From contig OU452228.1 of the NCBI GenBank assembly GCA_911728455.2, positions 4,712,001-4,776,000 on the forward strand: DNA of 64,000 nucleotides. The letters are read 5' to 3'. Source of the stretch: Marthasterias glacialis. Taxonomy: Eukaryota; Echinodermata; Asteroidea; Forcipulatida; Asteriidae. The notes under the pieces were generated by a model. It was not told where the DNA came from. It saw nothing but the letters and a program-made list of their open reading frames with translations, and ran no database searches. The position numbers were made by a program, and so were the translations under genes. Position 1 is the first letter of the stretch, and each line of letters opens with the position of its first letter. Below, piece by piece: positions 1 to 14,200 of the stretch.

Positions 1-840
1 CCTTTGTACATAAGCCCTTCTCACACTATTAAGCCAATGCCCAGGTAATAAAATCCCAGGAAATTCCTGGGGAATTTTGACCCCACTGGCACTCCACGTT
101 TGTTTCACACTTAAATGCAGTTTTCCTTGGGGGAAAAAATACGCTCTGTATAGTAATCCCTGGGTTATCTTGCCAAATGCAAACTCCAACCATTTCTCAG
201 AGTTTGCCAGGTTACAAATTCAAGTGTGAAAATGTCAACCACATCTTCCAGGGTATTTTCCAGGAATGTTGTTTTCTAGTGTGAAAGACTGTCTGTAGAC
301 TATTCAAGAAAAAAACAAAACCCAGAGTTTCTCAGGCTCGGACTCACACCTTTTTGACCTGGTAATAGTGTTTTTGTCGATGTAGCCCTTGAACTTCTGT
401 AATAAAACATATATGTGACTGATACCTATCGAAATGATTTATGATAGATAGAACTGAGACTAAGCAGCTCTTTGCCACACACCGATTCAGAGACAGGGAC
501 ACTCTGACGGGAGTTTATAAAATATCAAGTGTAAAAAACGTGTAATTGGTTCAGTTGTTTGGTTTTGCAGTTAAGTGCTTTCCCCCAAGTGAGCCTTTTA
601 CCCAAATGTAATAAAGTTTTTGACTGTAACCTGGCAATGACCCCCATGGTAGCCCTGTAAACATAATGCTGTAAATCAACTCAGAACCAAAAAGTAAATG
701 GATAAACATACACTTCGTTTAATAAAGATTAAAGGCTCATCTCGATCATGGAAAACAAATGTCTTTTCAAGTTTCATTTCAATTTGTTCACTTAATTATT
801 AGAAACGGTGATATTTAAATGTATTTATGTGTTAATGTAT
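1..840. other. Upstream DNA / DLC 5' intron, no exon recognised
   Basis: No open frame here resembles a DLC start exon. Positions about 16-289 look like a decayed inverted-repeat insertion: CACACTA-type words near 22 and AGTGTGAAA-type words near 222 and 279 face each other. The alignment is weak and the boundaries are uncertain. Confidence 0.4.
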
Positions 841-1207
841 TTAAAGGCAAAGTACACCTGTGGCTTTTGGAACCGTACATTTGCATTAATGCGATACATT
901 TGTAGATATATACCATAAAACTAACCTGTGTAAATTTCATTTCAAAAGGTGGCAGCGTTTTTGAGATATCGCAAAAAATCTGGAGCGGTTGTGTTCACGC
1001 AGAAGAAGTATCCGTCATTGGAATACACATTTTGAGATTCAATTTTTGGGGATAAGAAGTGATATATTTTTCCATAACTGCAGTACTTTGAAGTGAAACG
1101 TTTTTCAAAATGCATTATACTATCCTAAGCTGCTGTACTTCTTACTAAGTAAGTTATTATTGCCATAAATTTTCAGAGTCATTACCAAACGTGTACAGAC
1201 CCTTTCA
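841..1207. mobile_element. MITE-like element with ~30-bp imperfect terminal inverted repeats
   Basis: The left end TTAAAGGCAAAGTACACCTG is mirrored at the right end by the reverse complement of CGTGTACAGACCCTTTCAA (about 1,189-1,207). Shared core: (T)TAAAGG...GTACAC followed by TTTGG/TGG words. No coding capacity is visible. A non-autonomous DNA transposon of about 370 bp is the simplest reading. Confidence 0.6.
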
Positions 1208-2149
1208 ACAAAAAGATCAAGCAAGAGTTACTGATAAATGAAATGTCTTAAGGATGAAGTACATTACATGGACTTTGAATGTTCATAATTTGACCACTGA
1301 TTTTGATAAATGATTACAGTGAAAAGGCTACTGTTATTACAGTCGTTTCTGACTAGTTGATGTTCTCACTGACTTGATGGGTCCCCGCTGGCCTGCTGAG
1401 TAAACACAAAGCCTTTGAATAATACTTGATCATTAAGTGCTGACTATACACAGCTGGCTTCAACCAAATATCTAATAAGAAGGAATAAGGAGCAATCAAA
1501 ACCTCATAGATACCTCATTGAAATATGAGGCAGCGATGCTGGGGCTTTATTTGATCACCTCCACATGATGCAACCAGATAGAGGATAGATAGTTACCTGC
1601 ATCATTAGAGTTGTTAAAAGCATTTTTCCCAGGCTCTGTGCTTTGGAGATGAGTGTGCTCATCAAGGGGGTTCTGTTTTTTAAGTGGATTTCTTCTCTAC
1701 AGGCCTGGGATGATTTTTTTTTTTTCACTTAAGAGAGTTCATCTACCTTCAAGTTTGAAGGTGTTCTGTGATTTGTAAAATTCATAGTTTCCTCTTTGTT
1801 CCTAGTTAAACAAGGTGCCCTGAAGACACGTTCCATGGGTTAAGTGTTCTTCAGAAAAAGGGGTCACAGAGAAGCAGAGGCGAAGATCTACTTTGAGTAG
1901 AAATTTGTTAATCTTGAAAGTGAATGATCTACTGAAGAAAATGTATTATGAACGTGTGGAATTGTATGAAGAAAGTTCACAAGAATTCTCTGATGTTTTC
2001 CTATTATATATGAAGAAAAAAAAATAGATGTCGATCATGCTGTTCTTACTTTTCTTACAGAAATACCAACTGGTTGTGTTCAAAGTGCTTACTACTAGAC
2101 CTGTCATGAATAAAATGCATTGTTTTTTTATATTTCTTCCTCTGTACAG
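1208..2149. other. Intron or upstream DNA before first visible DLC exon
   Basis: AT-rich sequence with short homopolymers. I see no exon, repeat array or RNA gene here. It ends with the branch/pyrimidine region and CTGTACAG acceptor of the first SAM exon. Confidence 0.5.
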
Positions 2150-2221
2150 AAATTGAAGCTGCAGAAACATGTCAATGGCTGAGAGCTGCTGGATTTCCAC
2201 AATATGCTCAAATGTTTGAAG
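2150..2221 (+). CDS. DLC1: DLC exon a: start of SAM domain
   Basis: Acceptor CTGTACAG ends at 2,149 and donor GTAAGT starts at 2,222. The exon encodes IEAAETCQWLRAAGFPQYAQ and a few more residues, the first half of the DLC-type SAM domain. It enters with the last two bases of a codon and leaves in phase 1. In human DLC1 short isoforms the SAM is preceded by only about a dozen residues, so the missing start exon may be small. Confidence 0.93.
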
Positions 2222-5200
2222 GTAAGTCGTTGATTACCCTTTCATTATTTCCCTGTCTTCTCTATTTTCTTGAAAGAGGTGAAGTTGTTATGTGGAGAGA
2301 GAGACTTTGTTTTCAAGCCTATAGTTTCTACGTTCAGATATAATGCAGAATTGTTTAAGAAATAAGAAATGTAAAACGCAAGAGACTGAATTCCTTCAAC
2401 TATGGTTAACACATTTAACAGCATAGTTTTGTTTCAAATCACTACCCCTTAGGAAGATGTTTGGTTGTACATCCATCAATAAAAACATTCTATCTTGGGG
2501 GTTCTGTAAAGCTAATTACAGTGACATACTTTTAGACAATCCTGTTGGTAAGTGGTGACATGTTAGGAGCAGTGTAACTAATGTTCATGTAGATGTACAT
2601 GTATGTCTACCATTCGTTTACATTGCACTTCCGGCTTCAAAATGTCATCACTTACCTACGAGATTCACAAGGGACATTTTATTTAATTTTTTTCAAATTG
2701 CTTAATTTTTAAATCTTAAGTTCACAAACTGTCATGCAATTAATCACTTGTGACAGTCTGTATCTAATTCTTTACAAATCTTCACATTTTTTGATAATTT
2801 GTTTATGATTGTCATTTTATATGAGAATTTTGAAGAACGTTGTTCAAAGTCTAACTCCTTATGAATAGTTGTGTGCATGTGATCACTAGTCCGACTTAGC
2901 AACGGAAATATGTGAGGTTAGGTCCAAGCCACTCCAAATTTATATTTACCCTGACACCTATGAAAAACCCTATCTCCATTGTCAATATAAAACTAAGCTA
3001 CCATTGTATATTTCCATGATATTATTTTTATGAGTTATGAAATGATGGTTTTGTTGATGTAGAATTCCAGTGTTTTTGTTGCTATTATCTTGTCATGTTT
3101 TCTCTGCATTGGGCGCCGGATAAACAGCCATCCTGAGATGCTTTTGTGTCCTGGTCTAGACACAAATAACAATACATGTTTTAAGTTTTTCCCATGGCAT
3201 TTCAATTATTTTCCCTTCATCAATTCTCAAAAGTCATTCTCCCTACCTTATTTTCTAACAAGTAAACAAAACTGTCTACCTAGATCTTGTTGTGGTCAGT
3301 TTATACAAATACATGCGTGTATAGTTCATATTATTTAAGAAGTTATACAGACGTTTTTTATCGTGATGTCAACAAAATATATATGATAAATTTTACACCC
3401 AATCTTACCTTGTTATGTGTCATGAATGTTGCCAGACTGGTGTTTGCTGTTGAGTGCCAAACATGCTTTTTATTACAGTGTATGGTGAAATACTTAAGGG
3501 AGAGCAGTCTGAAAACAATTCTTATCAAGTTTTCCTCAGTCAAGGGGGAGCGTTAACTGAGAAAAAAATCCCTGAAGAAATTTCTTAGATATGCATTATT
3601 TACTTTGTCTTGAGTTGTCTGTTTTCATTAAGTGTTGCTGGTAGGCAGGTTTACCATGGGAATCACACTTTTAATTAAACTTTCATTGCATAGGGGGAAA
3701 AAAATAACAGAGGTAACTGCGAGATGTTTAGTGTATAACGTTCCAAGATAATATTTGTCATTGGTAATGTCCTTGAGCAAAAATCCCCAGACTTCTGGCT
3801 TAAATAAAACCCTAGTCAGGTTTCCATCCAGGTACCAGATGTAGAAAATTTATCTGCCTCCAATGTAAATGTCAGTTGCGTTTACACTGCTTTAGATATG
3901 CTGTTTGTAGACTGACTGATATACATTATTATAATTAACTGGTTATCTGTAGAAGTTAAATTCTTGCATTTTGTGTACATCAACACTCTAAAGCTTAGAG
4001 ACAAAGAACAGCTGATTGGTAGTTGTCAAAATATTTATTAATTTAAATCTGAAACCTCACTGATTATGAAGTTCACACTGGTTACACTATCTGCAAGAGA
4101 AATATTTATGCCTAAATTACTGTCAAAGAAAAAAACAGCATTTCGAGACTCCAAAATCACCATTACTTAGTTTGATTGGCACAGTTAAAATAAGCTTGTA
4201 TATGAACACAATCCTGATTTTCAAGACATAATTAGGACAGATTTTCAAGACATAATTGATTCAAAGAATAATAACATTCCCCCCATGTTGGATTAGGATT
4301 TTTTAAAGAGTTTCTTTACCACTCGGATACTGCGGATAAAACATTTTTAAGAGAATGTTTGGCCATACTTTTTATCACACCATACAAAACTGGGGGTGTG
4401 TTTATGAAAAAAAAGGGTTTTCTTTGCAAGAAAAATTTGAACTTGTGAAAATTGGTATTATTCATTTTAGAATTTGGACCAAAAGATTAAATGAAAAATA
4501 GATTTTGCTTGTTTTTTGTTCCCCAGCCTGGGGGGCCTGACCTGATTATTAGTGTTTGACCCTAGGTTAATCGGCAATGATCAACCTTTAGTCAAGTCTT
4601 TCAACTGAAAAGAAAATGAGAACTATAGGCCTAGTGTCCTTGAACATAACAAATTCACCAAGGTTTTTATAAATTCAGTCCCTTAAATTCTATGTACAGA
4701 AACAGTTATTCAAAACACCACCTAGACAAATGTCTTAAAGTGATGGTTCTCCAATGTTTCTTACAGTGAATTTTCTTTTTCTCACTAATTTGTCTTGTCA
4801 TCCTGTTCCTGTGTTCACTATTTCTACCTAATCACTTAAGATTCTGTGAAACTCCTTTAAGATTTATCCTAGTTTAAGCAGACTCTTTATTCAATATAGG
4901 TATAGTTGCTTTTGGGGAGGTTACATGTAAATGGCAAGATGATAGCTCGGTTCTTGGCTGTTCTGTAAGCAAGCAACGCCAATTAGCCTGATTCCAGTGC
5001 GTAGACACTGACCTCAGGATAGTGCCACCAGTTTGGAGGACCTTCTCCCCTCCAATTAGTGCCACTGTTCTGTATATTGAAAGCAGTTTCTCCGCAAGGA
5101 CACACCCACAGGAAAAATTGTGAAAGCTGAACCTGGGGGAAGTACGTGAGGATGCTTTGTCATGACTTCAAGGTTGGAGTATGATTTCATAGTGCCCACA

Positions 5201-8200
5201 TCCTGTGATTAACATTTACCATTACAGCATTCTTTAATCCACAATAAGGATACATTAACTAATTGGTGTTGGTATTATCTGGTTTGTTTTTAAATGAATT
5301 AGGAAATGAAGAGAGAACAATTCCTGTGCCGTCTCATGGGTGCAATTATGCCTTTGCCTAAATACATTTCTCCACAGAAAGAAAATATTGAAAAGGAACC
5401 TAATAAGTGTGCTAGTTAAGTTAGTGCTAGTTATTGTTTGGATTCTAGGCAAATATTGACTCTTCCTAAACAGTTTTCCCTATTTACTTGAAAAGTAATT
5501 ACCTTTAGGTTAGGTTGTAACAAGAAAATCAAATCACTTTTGCCTCAATAACATCTTGAAAGGCAACCAAAAAAATCATTTTTTATGCCTCAACGGGAAA
5601 GACGGTTTTTCTCAATTTGACTGCACAGAAACGGCAACCAGCAAAACGTTGTACCTTGAAGATCTTAATGACTCTAAGCTCTATTCTCTAGCATATGCAG
5701 TCACTGTACATGTACCTGTGTCAAGTGCAAACAATGCATATTGGTAACTGCAAATCAGTTATTAGTATGAAGAGAAAAAACAATTCTCCAGAAATGTATG
5801 AAACCACAATCTGTTTCTTATGATAAATGTTCTTTAAAGTTTGCTGCCTGGCGACTTTTGCATCAATGAAATTAAATCAAAAAGCTGGCACAACTGCAAC
5901 TTGCCATACAGTTATTTCAAAATATTTAATTAATGTTGCATTTTTCTATACGCCTGTATCATGATCTTGAACTGTTATTCAAAATATTTAATTAATGTAT
6001 TTTTCTATAAGTCTGTATCACGATCTTGAACTGATAAAAACCTGTTTGCATATACTTTGTCCTTACTGAATAAACAAAACGACAAAAGATGTTTTTGTTT
6101 AATTTAGGTTCAAGCATACAATTTGTTTGCTCTTAAAAAATATAATGCTGAAACTTTTAAAAGGAAAAAAAAAACTTTTATAAAATGCTATTCTGCCATA
6201 GTCTCCACAAGTAAATTTTATAATTTTTAATCAAAAAGATCTAAGATCCTTTAATTTTGCTTAGCTCACCTACTAAACTATATTTGATGTTAGCAAGAAA
6301 CATAACTGTTTGAGAATAACTCTGTACAAATAATATTGTTTTGTATTGCAAGATTGGAGTAAAACAACACAGATTCTGATGTGGATAATTAGGATGCCAT
6401 TCAATTATTCTAATTAAGTACCTGCCAGGTTTCTCCATTACTCAGTTGTTTAAAGACTATGCCACACAGGCTGTATCCGTTTGTATATGAAATTGTTTGT
6501 CTCGCTAACTTGCAAATTGCTGCATATATAACTTTGATTAATGGTCCATAGTTCCTGTAAGGAAACAAACGATGTGGCATTCTTTCTTTTGATGATTGCA
6601 ACGCTAAAAGCTCTTTGGAAAAGGTATTATGGGCCGGGTGTTTTGCATATTCCTGCTTGGTATGCTCTCATCTGTTTTTAAATTATATTATCCCTTTAAA
6701 ACTGAACACCAGTACTAAATGTTATTACAATATCACAAACAGGTTAACATATGTTGACTTCAAACATGCACACTTAAAGACTTGTTTGGTCTTGAAATGA
6801 TAAGACCAACGCTAGTCTCTTGACAGAGACTTTGGAAGAGGTCATTTTAGAAAAGAAACAAAGAGGAGCGAAAGAGGTTGTTTCACCAGGTTAACATTCA
6901 TGTGTGGTGAAAGTTGTCACTTCAAGTATGAACTTATCATAACAATGTTATAGAGTACCTTTCAAAAGTTAGCCCTTCCCTTATACCCAAAGTGCCAGAG
7001 CCGGTATAGGTCTCATGATTTTCCCATCCTATTCCATACTTGCACAAAAGTTGTGGATCACTTTGTTAACCATTCAAGACATTTTCACACTTTCGTACTG
7101 TAGCAATGTCACTGTCAATGCTACATGTACAATAACACTACCCAGTATCTGTAACAATGTGAACTGCCTGTGTTTGTGTTAGTTGTCACACTGTGAGTAT
7201 TGTATTTCCTGTATATGTACCCAGCAGGATCATGATAACAAAAACAACCTTGACAGAGAACATACCTCCCTTTTCAAGGATTTTTTACATGGTCATGTGC
7301 AATGCATGCACTCTGTGCCAATTGGCATGGCTATTTCTTTGGCCGCATATTGGTTGACCGCAATACTAAAAAAAATGTTTAGTGTTCCTGAGGCAAATCT
7401 ACATGTGGCTTATTAATTTTGAAAACAATTCTGCCCTATTTTTAACCCTTTTTCCACAATTAGTTGGAGTTGAGATCTTCCAGATAAATATTTATCAACA
7501 CCGGCTTAGGTTTATAATCCTTAATTAGTCGCAAGTGCTTGTTAATTTTAATTAGACCCTAAAGGAAACTATTCAAGCGCTTAATGTTTTTTTTGTTTTT
7601 TTTAAGTTCAACTTGGATTAGATGAAAGAAAGAAAAAATCATCAGCAAAGTACCAAAAAGAGAATGAAGAATAAAGAATATTATACTAATAGCACTGGGA
7701 TAACCTGTAGTGAATGGGCTGTCCAACAATGAGGTTAAGAACCTCTGACAAGGTGGGGGATATTTTGGCAGATTTAGCAACTGTAACTAATTACAAACTG
7801 AATTTGGAGTATAATAAAAGTCATTGAAATAAACTATTATAGCCACGCTTTTTTTTTTCATAGCCAACCTATATCAATTACTTCACCTGCAATGCTATAC
7901 ATGTATATAACTTGCACCTGTATAGGTAGTTTTCCCCTCGTTGGTTTACCTATGATTTTATTCATGGGTGGTGTATGGACCGCCTCTTAGTAAAGTCAAC
8001 CTGCCCAGGTGAAGGTGACAAGTTGTACACTACAAAGTAATACCGCCAACAATGTAGACTGCTGACCTTTCCTTCCGGCGGGATATAGTAACACTAAGCG
8101 CATAACTTGCACTGATTAAATTACCCAAATCTGTTGTGTCCAGTTATTGGTAAAGTTAAAAGCCAATGGAAGCTCAGTTTCATTACTGAAGAATAATACA

Positions 8201-11200
8201 CCAATTTTGATGTTAACACCAGGGATCAATGCTGATCTTAAAAACTGAAAGACTGGCAGTGCAGCTTTCTATTATGGAAAGTTGGGTCTGAAGGGAGAAC
8301 CGAAATTGGATCTTATTTTGTGAATTGTTGTTGCGGTATGGGTTGATAGTATCAACAATGGGTCGTAAAATGTTAGGGATTTGGGATCAAACTGGGAAGA
8401 ATGGTTAGATTTGGTGTAGTCTTTGTTCACACATGAACTCTTTGGATGTCGTTGAAGGTTGGTCAGTCTACAATTAGGACAGGCACAGTTAGAGTGAACT
8501 TGTTGCATTTACACCTAATTTCCTGTTAATGCAAGTACACTACTACTGCTTGACTTCAAGTTTTGACAGAAACTGTTCAGATGACTAAAGGAATAAGATC
8601 ATTCATGTTTGGGTCAGTTAACCAGAAAGAGGAGGATGAAATTGTTTATAGAGGCTCAACAAGAAAAAAAACCCAATTATTTCAAACAATACAACTGATT
8701 ATGAAAACTGTTCAAGGAAGCATTTACAAAAAGACCTGATCCTCACAGATTTGAGGGAGATTTGATGAGTCGTACAATAACATGAAAATCGTTTGTCAAG
8801 TAAATGAAGTTAAAATGCATTGACCATAAGATCTCAGAAAAGCTGAATTGATAATTTAGTTAACAACATATGAGTGTTCCTATCCGAAAAATTGATGTAG
8901 TTCCACGTTTGGCATTTGTAATCGTTATCGGTTACTTCTGAAAATCAGAATCTGTATCGGCTGTTTTTTGATCATTATTTTTATAAAAGAGTTTATTGTG
9001 CTTTAAGTCAGTTACCCAGTCAGATTATGTAATTTTAAATCAATGGGAAAGGATTTGTTTGATACCTGAAGATGCTCTCCCTTCCAATAAAGCTATGGTT
9101 CAAAATTTTGATGGAAAGTTTACACCTGAAGCGATGGTTGAAACTAGAAATCCATCTTGCCCAATGTGACTCATACAGTATGTCACAGGTAAACCAATCT
9201 GTGACAATCTCATTTTTCATTTCTAATGGAAGTAGTAACCTTCAAATCCACTCCATGGATGATTAATTATGCTTTAAAAAATACCCTACTCCCCCTCAAA
9301 TTTTCCTGTTTCAGCCTATAAACCAATCCAAGCAGCTCGTTCATGGGCGCTTACACCACCGCAGCTATGGCCGCCGACGCACATGCACTGGGAACCCTCC
9401 ATGCTGATTGGTACATATGTGTGCTGACACACTATTGTCATGTCACGCGCACAAGCGGCGGGCCATAGCTGAGGTGGTGTAGAACAGCATAAAGTGTTAT
9501 ACAAGATGTACATGTAGGTCAGCCCCAGTACTCACCAAATTGTCCTACCTTGTTCAAGGCCCAAATATAATTAGTGGTATAATCATTGATGAACACCAGG
9601 CTTCACGCTAGGCTACTTCACGCAGACAGTGGAGGCAGATGCCTCCATGCCTCTTGTCATTGCCTTGGTGCCCCTTGAAATATTCAAACATAGATTTAAA
9701 ATTAAATAAAATAAAAGTACCAGACCCAAGTACTATAACTAATAATACATCATACTTTCTCACTGTTTAATAAATACTTACAAACACCCAAGCAAGTTCA
9801 CACATGTACATTAATGAGTCATTTATAACTGGTTCAGTGCTTTATATACAACTTCTGAATAATTCTATTCTTTCTTTCTACTTGCAGAGTGTACATTTCC
9901 AATTGACATCTCCTCAGTGGAGCGTGACCATGACTTTCTTGATCAAGATCTCCTAGATGCTGTTATACGGTACGTTTGCCCCAAACTCCTTTTGGTCGTC
10001 TCCTCCTTAACTTCTTATTTAAAGTCACTTATCTTTTGTTTCTTTTACAAAGAATGTGTGTGTTTTTAAAGAACATTTTTATTTTAAGTGTACCCAAACT
10101 GAATTATATAACAAACCCATGGAACAAAATGAAAAGTGACAAAGTAGAGCAGTTTCTCTGGATGATTACAATTGTTGATTACTTGATAGTGTTGGAATTA
10201 TTTAGTTGAAAATGTTGACCTCCTCCTGTAAGGATATTGCTTGATTCATTCAGCCTGGTCATGGTTAGTGACAGTCAAAATATCATACTATCCATGGCAT
10301 TCTCAGCAAACAGCAATGTTTACTTTTGTACCATTATTTGTCTACTCCATAAACCACACCATATCCGCGCCTCTATGCTTTGATGAACATATCCAAACAG
10401 ATCGTAGCAAATGTCTGTTGCTGTTGAATAATGAAGTGATGTATGTACCTTTTGTTACTCTTGCTCTATGCTCTATTGAATGGATGAATATGTACAGATG
10501 TAGTTTCGTAGTTGTCAGTGCCCAGTTGGGTATGAAAGCTGTTGTTTTGTTTAAAGTTCAGAGCGTGGACATCTGTTGTTAGTGTGTGGGTGTTTGGCAT
10601 TCTTCTGTTTGGATGTTGATGTTTACTTAGAGCTCGGTGAGGAGGAAGATGACCACTAAAAAGTGGTAGAGAAAATAATGACGCATCTCAGTATGGTTGT
10701 ATACCTCTCTTTTTTTTAGGTATCTTGTTTGCATACTGTAACATCCAGGCGACATTTATGATTTACGTTGTAATGCCTGAGTCTTAAATGCCCAGCCAAC
10801 AATAACGGCAACAGTAATTTGAGGTGAAGGAAAATATAGATACACAGTGCACGTGCACGTGCACTTGACATGAAAACGGGGCTGGACAGTGCCAAGGGAC
10901 TAGGAGCTTTTTTGAAACCTAAGAAAAATACAACAGAGAAAATTCTCACTCACTGACAACAATTTCTAACAACGCTTTTTCTGGACTTTGGGAAAGTGTC
11001 AGACTTGTACAAAGCTTACCTCAAACCTCAATACATGAATACAATGTTATAACATCTAGTGGGTAAGTGCTATGAAATTGGCAGTATGGAACACTGGTGC
11101 CTAGGGCCCACAGAACACTTCATCATCCGGCCCTGCCTGAGGGTGTTTGATGGAGAAAAAAACAGAACAAGAAAAAAAACCCAAATAATTCAACGTCAAT

Positions 11201-14200
11201 AATTTGCACAAATTTATGTTTTTGTATTCCTGTTTCTACTCGTTTTAATTGTATCATCTATTCATCACCGTCATGTGCCTGGAAGAAAGTCCTACAGTCT
11301 TACGTCCTTTTACCGGGCACACACATTACAACTTTTGCCCCAGCAGAAGGTCACAATCAATAATATGGCTCTGTTGCAAAAAGTAGGGCATGACTGTTGT
11401 ATATTTGTTGCTAAAATTACTCCCAAGACGTGTTTTTCCATTCCCATGCGGAATTTAACTTTCCTGTAACTTTCCTTACAAATAGCAGAAAAACGACAAA
11501 ACTTTCCCACTAAGTTTCCTTGAAATGCAATTTTGGACAGAGTTGCTTGGGACCTTTTGCCGGTCAAACTTTCGTTACAACCTTCGGCCGCTCACATGAC
11601 AACACAGTATGTAATTATGCGTGGATACAAGGCCTCCATTTGTTGAATATGTATTTTTATGTGTACAGTACGTCAATCAACTCATATATGTACATTTACC
11701 CTTTCCTTTCTCAAATATAGTCCATGAGGCCCTGGTTCAAGTGAAACCTGTACGCACAATTTGTTTTTGTTTTGAATCAAGGAAAGCACTTTGTATTGTT
11801 TCTGTTGTAAATCCAAGGATGTGAGAGTCATGAAATAGACTCAGTGGCAAAGTCATACTTTTTGCGTATCCATATTATATGATGAATACATTGTTTTTTG
11901 TTAGCTGTGCTGTACATTTTTTTTTTGATTTGTTTTAATTTTTAGTATTACATTTCTGCAAAAACCAACAAAACTAAGGTAATTGCCATTATGGTTATTG
12001 GCAGTCCCACAGTTACTCTTGTTACAATATTAACAGAAATCAAAAAGCAATTTTTTTAGTGATTTCATGACTTGATATGCTGAGATTTGCTTTTGACAAT
12101 AACAATTTTAAAGTCACAAAAATCAGTGAGAAGACCAGGTAGATAGTCCAACTGTGTATACAAGAGTTCACATTTCAAACATGTACGCATGAGCAAGTAA
12201 CTAATTCAACATCTTAGTTTGGAGACGGTCATCATCGGAAACAAATCTTGGAAATATAAGTTACTGCTTCGCGGCTACAACCTTTTTCAAGCAAATCAAG
12301 ACCACTTTCCATCGTCAGCAGTTTTTTGTTCTCTCACTGCTTTAATAAAAATCACAATGAAAATCAAATAATTATTAGACAACAGCCACATTTGAAATAA
12401 AAATCTATTTTATTGTGTTGTTTTAAAAATAATATAAAAAAAACCCACAAAGATAGCTGCTCCAAGTTAAAGATGAAATCTGCTTACTGATTTCATCATC
12501 CTCTACATTAAGCCAATATTATTGTTTTTTTCTTTTTGAGATTTAATGATTTTGTTTGAAAAACATCTGCTGTTAATTTAACCAAAACAATTGATTTTTT
12601 TCATTTAACGTTAATCAATAGTCAAGTTGATGCCACACATTCTTGTTGATCCGTTTGTCAGCGTCATTTTTGTTTGGTAGTAAAGCATTGGTTCCTCGGC
12701 AGTTTTAATAGGTATTGTCAAATTTCCATTTTGAAACTTACCAAAATTGAAAGTTTATGACACCAGGTTTAATATGAAATATTGTCATCTTTAAGAAGAG
12801 GTCCTGAAATCCATTTTGAAATCTTGTAAAAAGTGAACTTCTTCCCAAACGAACCATCATGGTGAGTACAAAAACTCAAAATATATTTTCACCTTTTTCT
12901 CCTGAATCCCTGTGCTAGCATTGCTGTAGGCTACTCTATAGGTTATTTTATTCCTTGCTCTATGTTTTATTCATGACCTACCTGCAGTCACTGTATAAGA
13001 TCTTATTTGAGCCAAGCAGATAAACTTCCTTGATTTGACATTTTGAAGTGATGCCATAATCCCATAGTTTATCTTCTAAACACCTTATTGCCTTTCCTTA
13101 ACTAGATTTCATTCCAGAGAGAAGTGCCTTGAAGGGTTTGACCATATCACCAGTTTGAAAATCTCATGCTAAGTTTGATTCATAAGCTGATTTGACTGCA
13201 TGAAGCACTAACTCTAGTTGAAGCTCATTCGTGTATCTGTAACTTATTCAGTTTACTATAAATTTAGTTACTAAAATGTGCTTTTCTTGTCCTTTATCTC
13301 TCATACGATTTTATTGATTGAATAAACATATTTTTGCCATTAAGATTAATGATCACCAATGAAGCTTAGCTTGTTTTTGAATGTTAAGAAAAAGACTGAA
13401 AATTAGGAAAACATTTCATAGATAAATGACGTATCCCTTCCTGTGAGACTATGACTTCTTGACGTTTATGTCAAGGGAATGACATTAATCAAGACTGTTG
13501 ATAAACTTGAACCTGTATGTTGAGGACAATTTGCTGGAGATTGATGTCATAGTTACAATTTTTAAAAGAACTTTCATAAGCCAATTGTGTCTCATGCAAG
13601 ATTTGTTAATGCAAAACTGCATATCAAATGTTTGTTCACAAGTAACATGTACTGTATGTGAAGTTTTTAAACAATAATACGACTTTGATACGTTTTGTAC
13701 GAAATAAGACACAAACGTAGGTCAGTAATGATCAGTCTTCCGCTACCTGTGTCTTTTACTCTAAAGTTTCTTTAAATGTCCAACTCCTAACACAAATTCC
13801 ATCTTTGAGAATGTCTTTTAAATACCAGTTGTTTCAAAACATTTCATAAGTGTGTCCTTACAGAACTTTCTGTTTACTATAGATAAAAGGGTTGCAAAAT
13901 AAGATGATTTTTTAAACAGTCCTGGAATTGTTAAGTGTTGGCCCTATGGTATCTTGAATAAGCAGTGATAGTTAAAGTCATATGTAAACAAACAAGATGT
14001 CACAAGATCTGTCTTGTTTTGGTTGTTTTGCATTAAAGACTTTTCTAGCCCCTCCACTCATTTTAATATTGGAAAATTTCTTATATTTCTTGAACTTCAC
14101 TTCTTCTCTTAGTTATTTTATTTGAGTTTTCATTCACTAAGAGGACACTTTTCTGAGGGCTGTCTTTATTTCAATTCATTAACAACATCTAGGATCATTC

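Larger units (their letters stand above)
2222..9887 (+). other. DLC intron (7.7 kb)
   Basis: Non-coding. It contains a 63-bp tandem duplication (5,911-6,032), a short 24-bp direct duplication near 4,216-4,258 and an inverted repeat at about 9,350-9,487. The open frames here are short and show no family signature. Confidence 0.7.

Noticed and set aside
10241..10582. 113-codon + strand open frame in a DLC intron
   Set aside because: No conserved motif, no splice context, composition typical of chance frames in AT-rich DNA.
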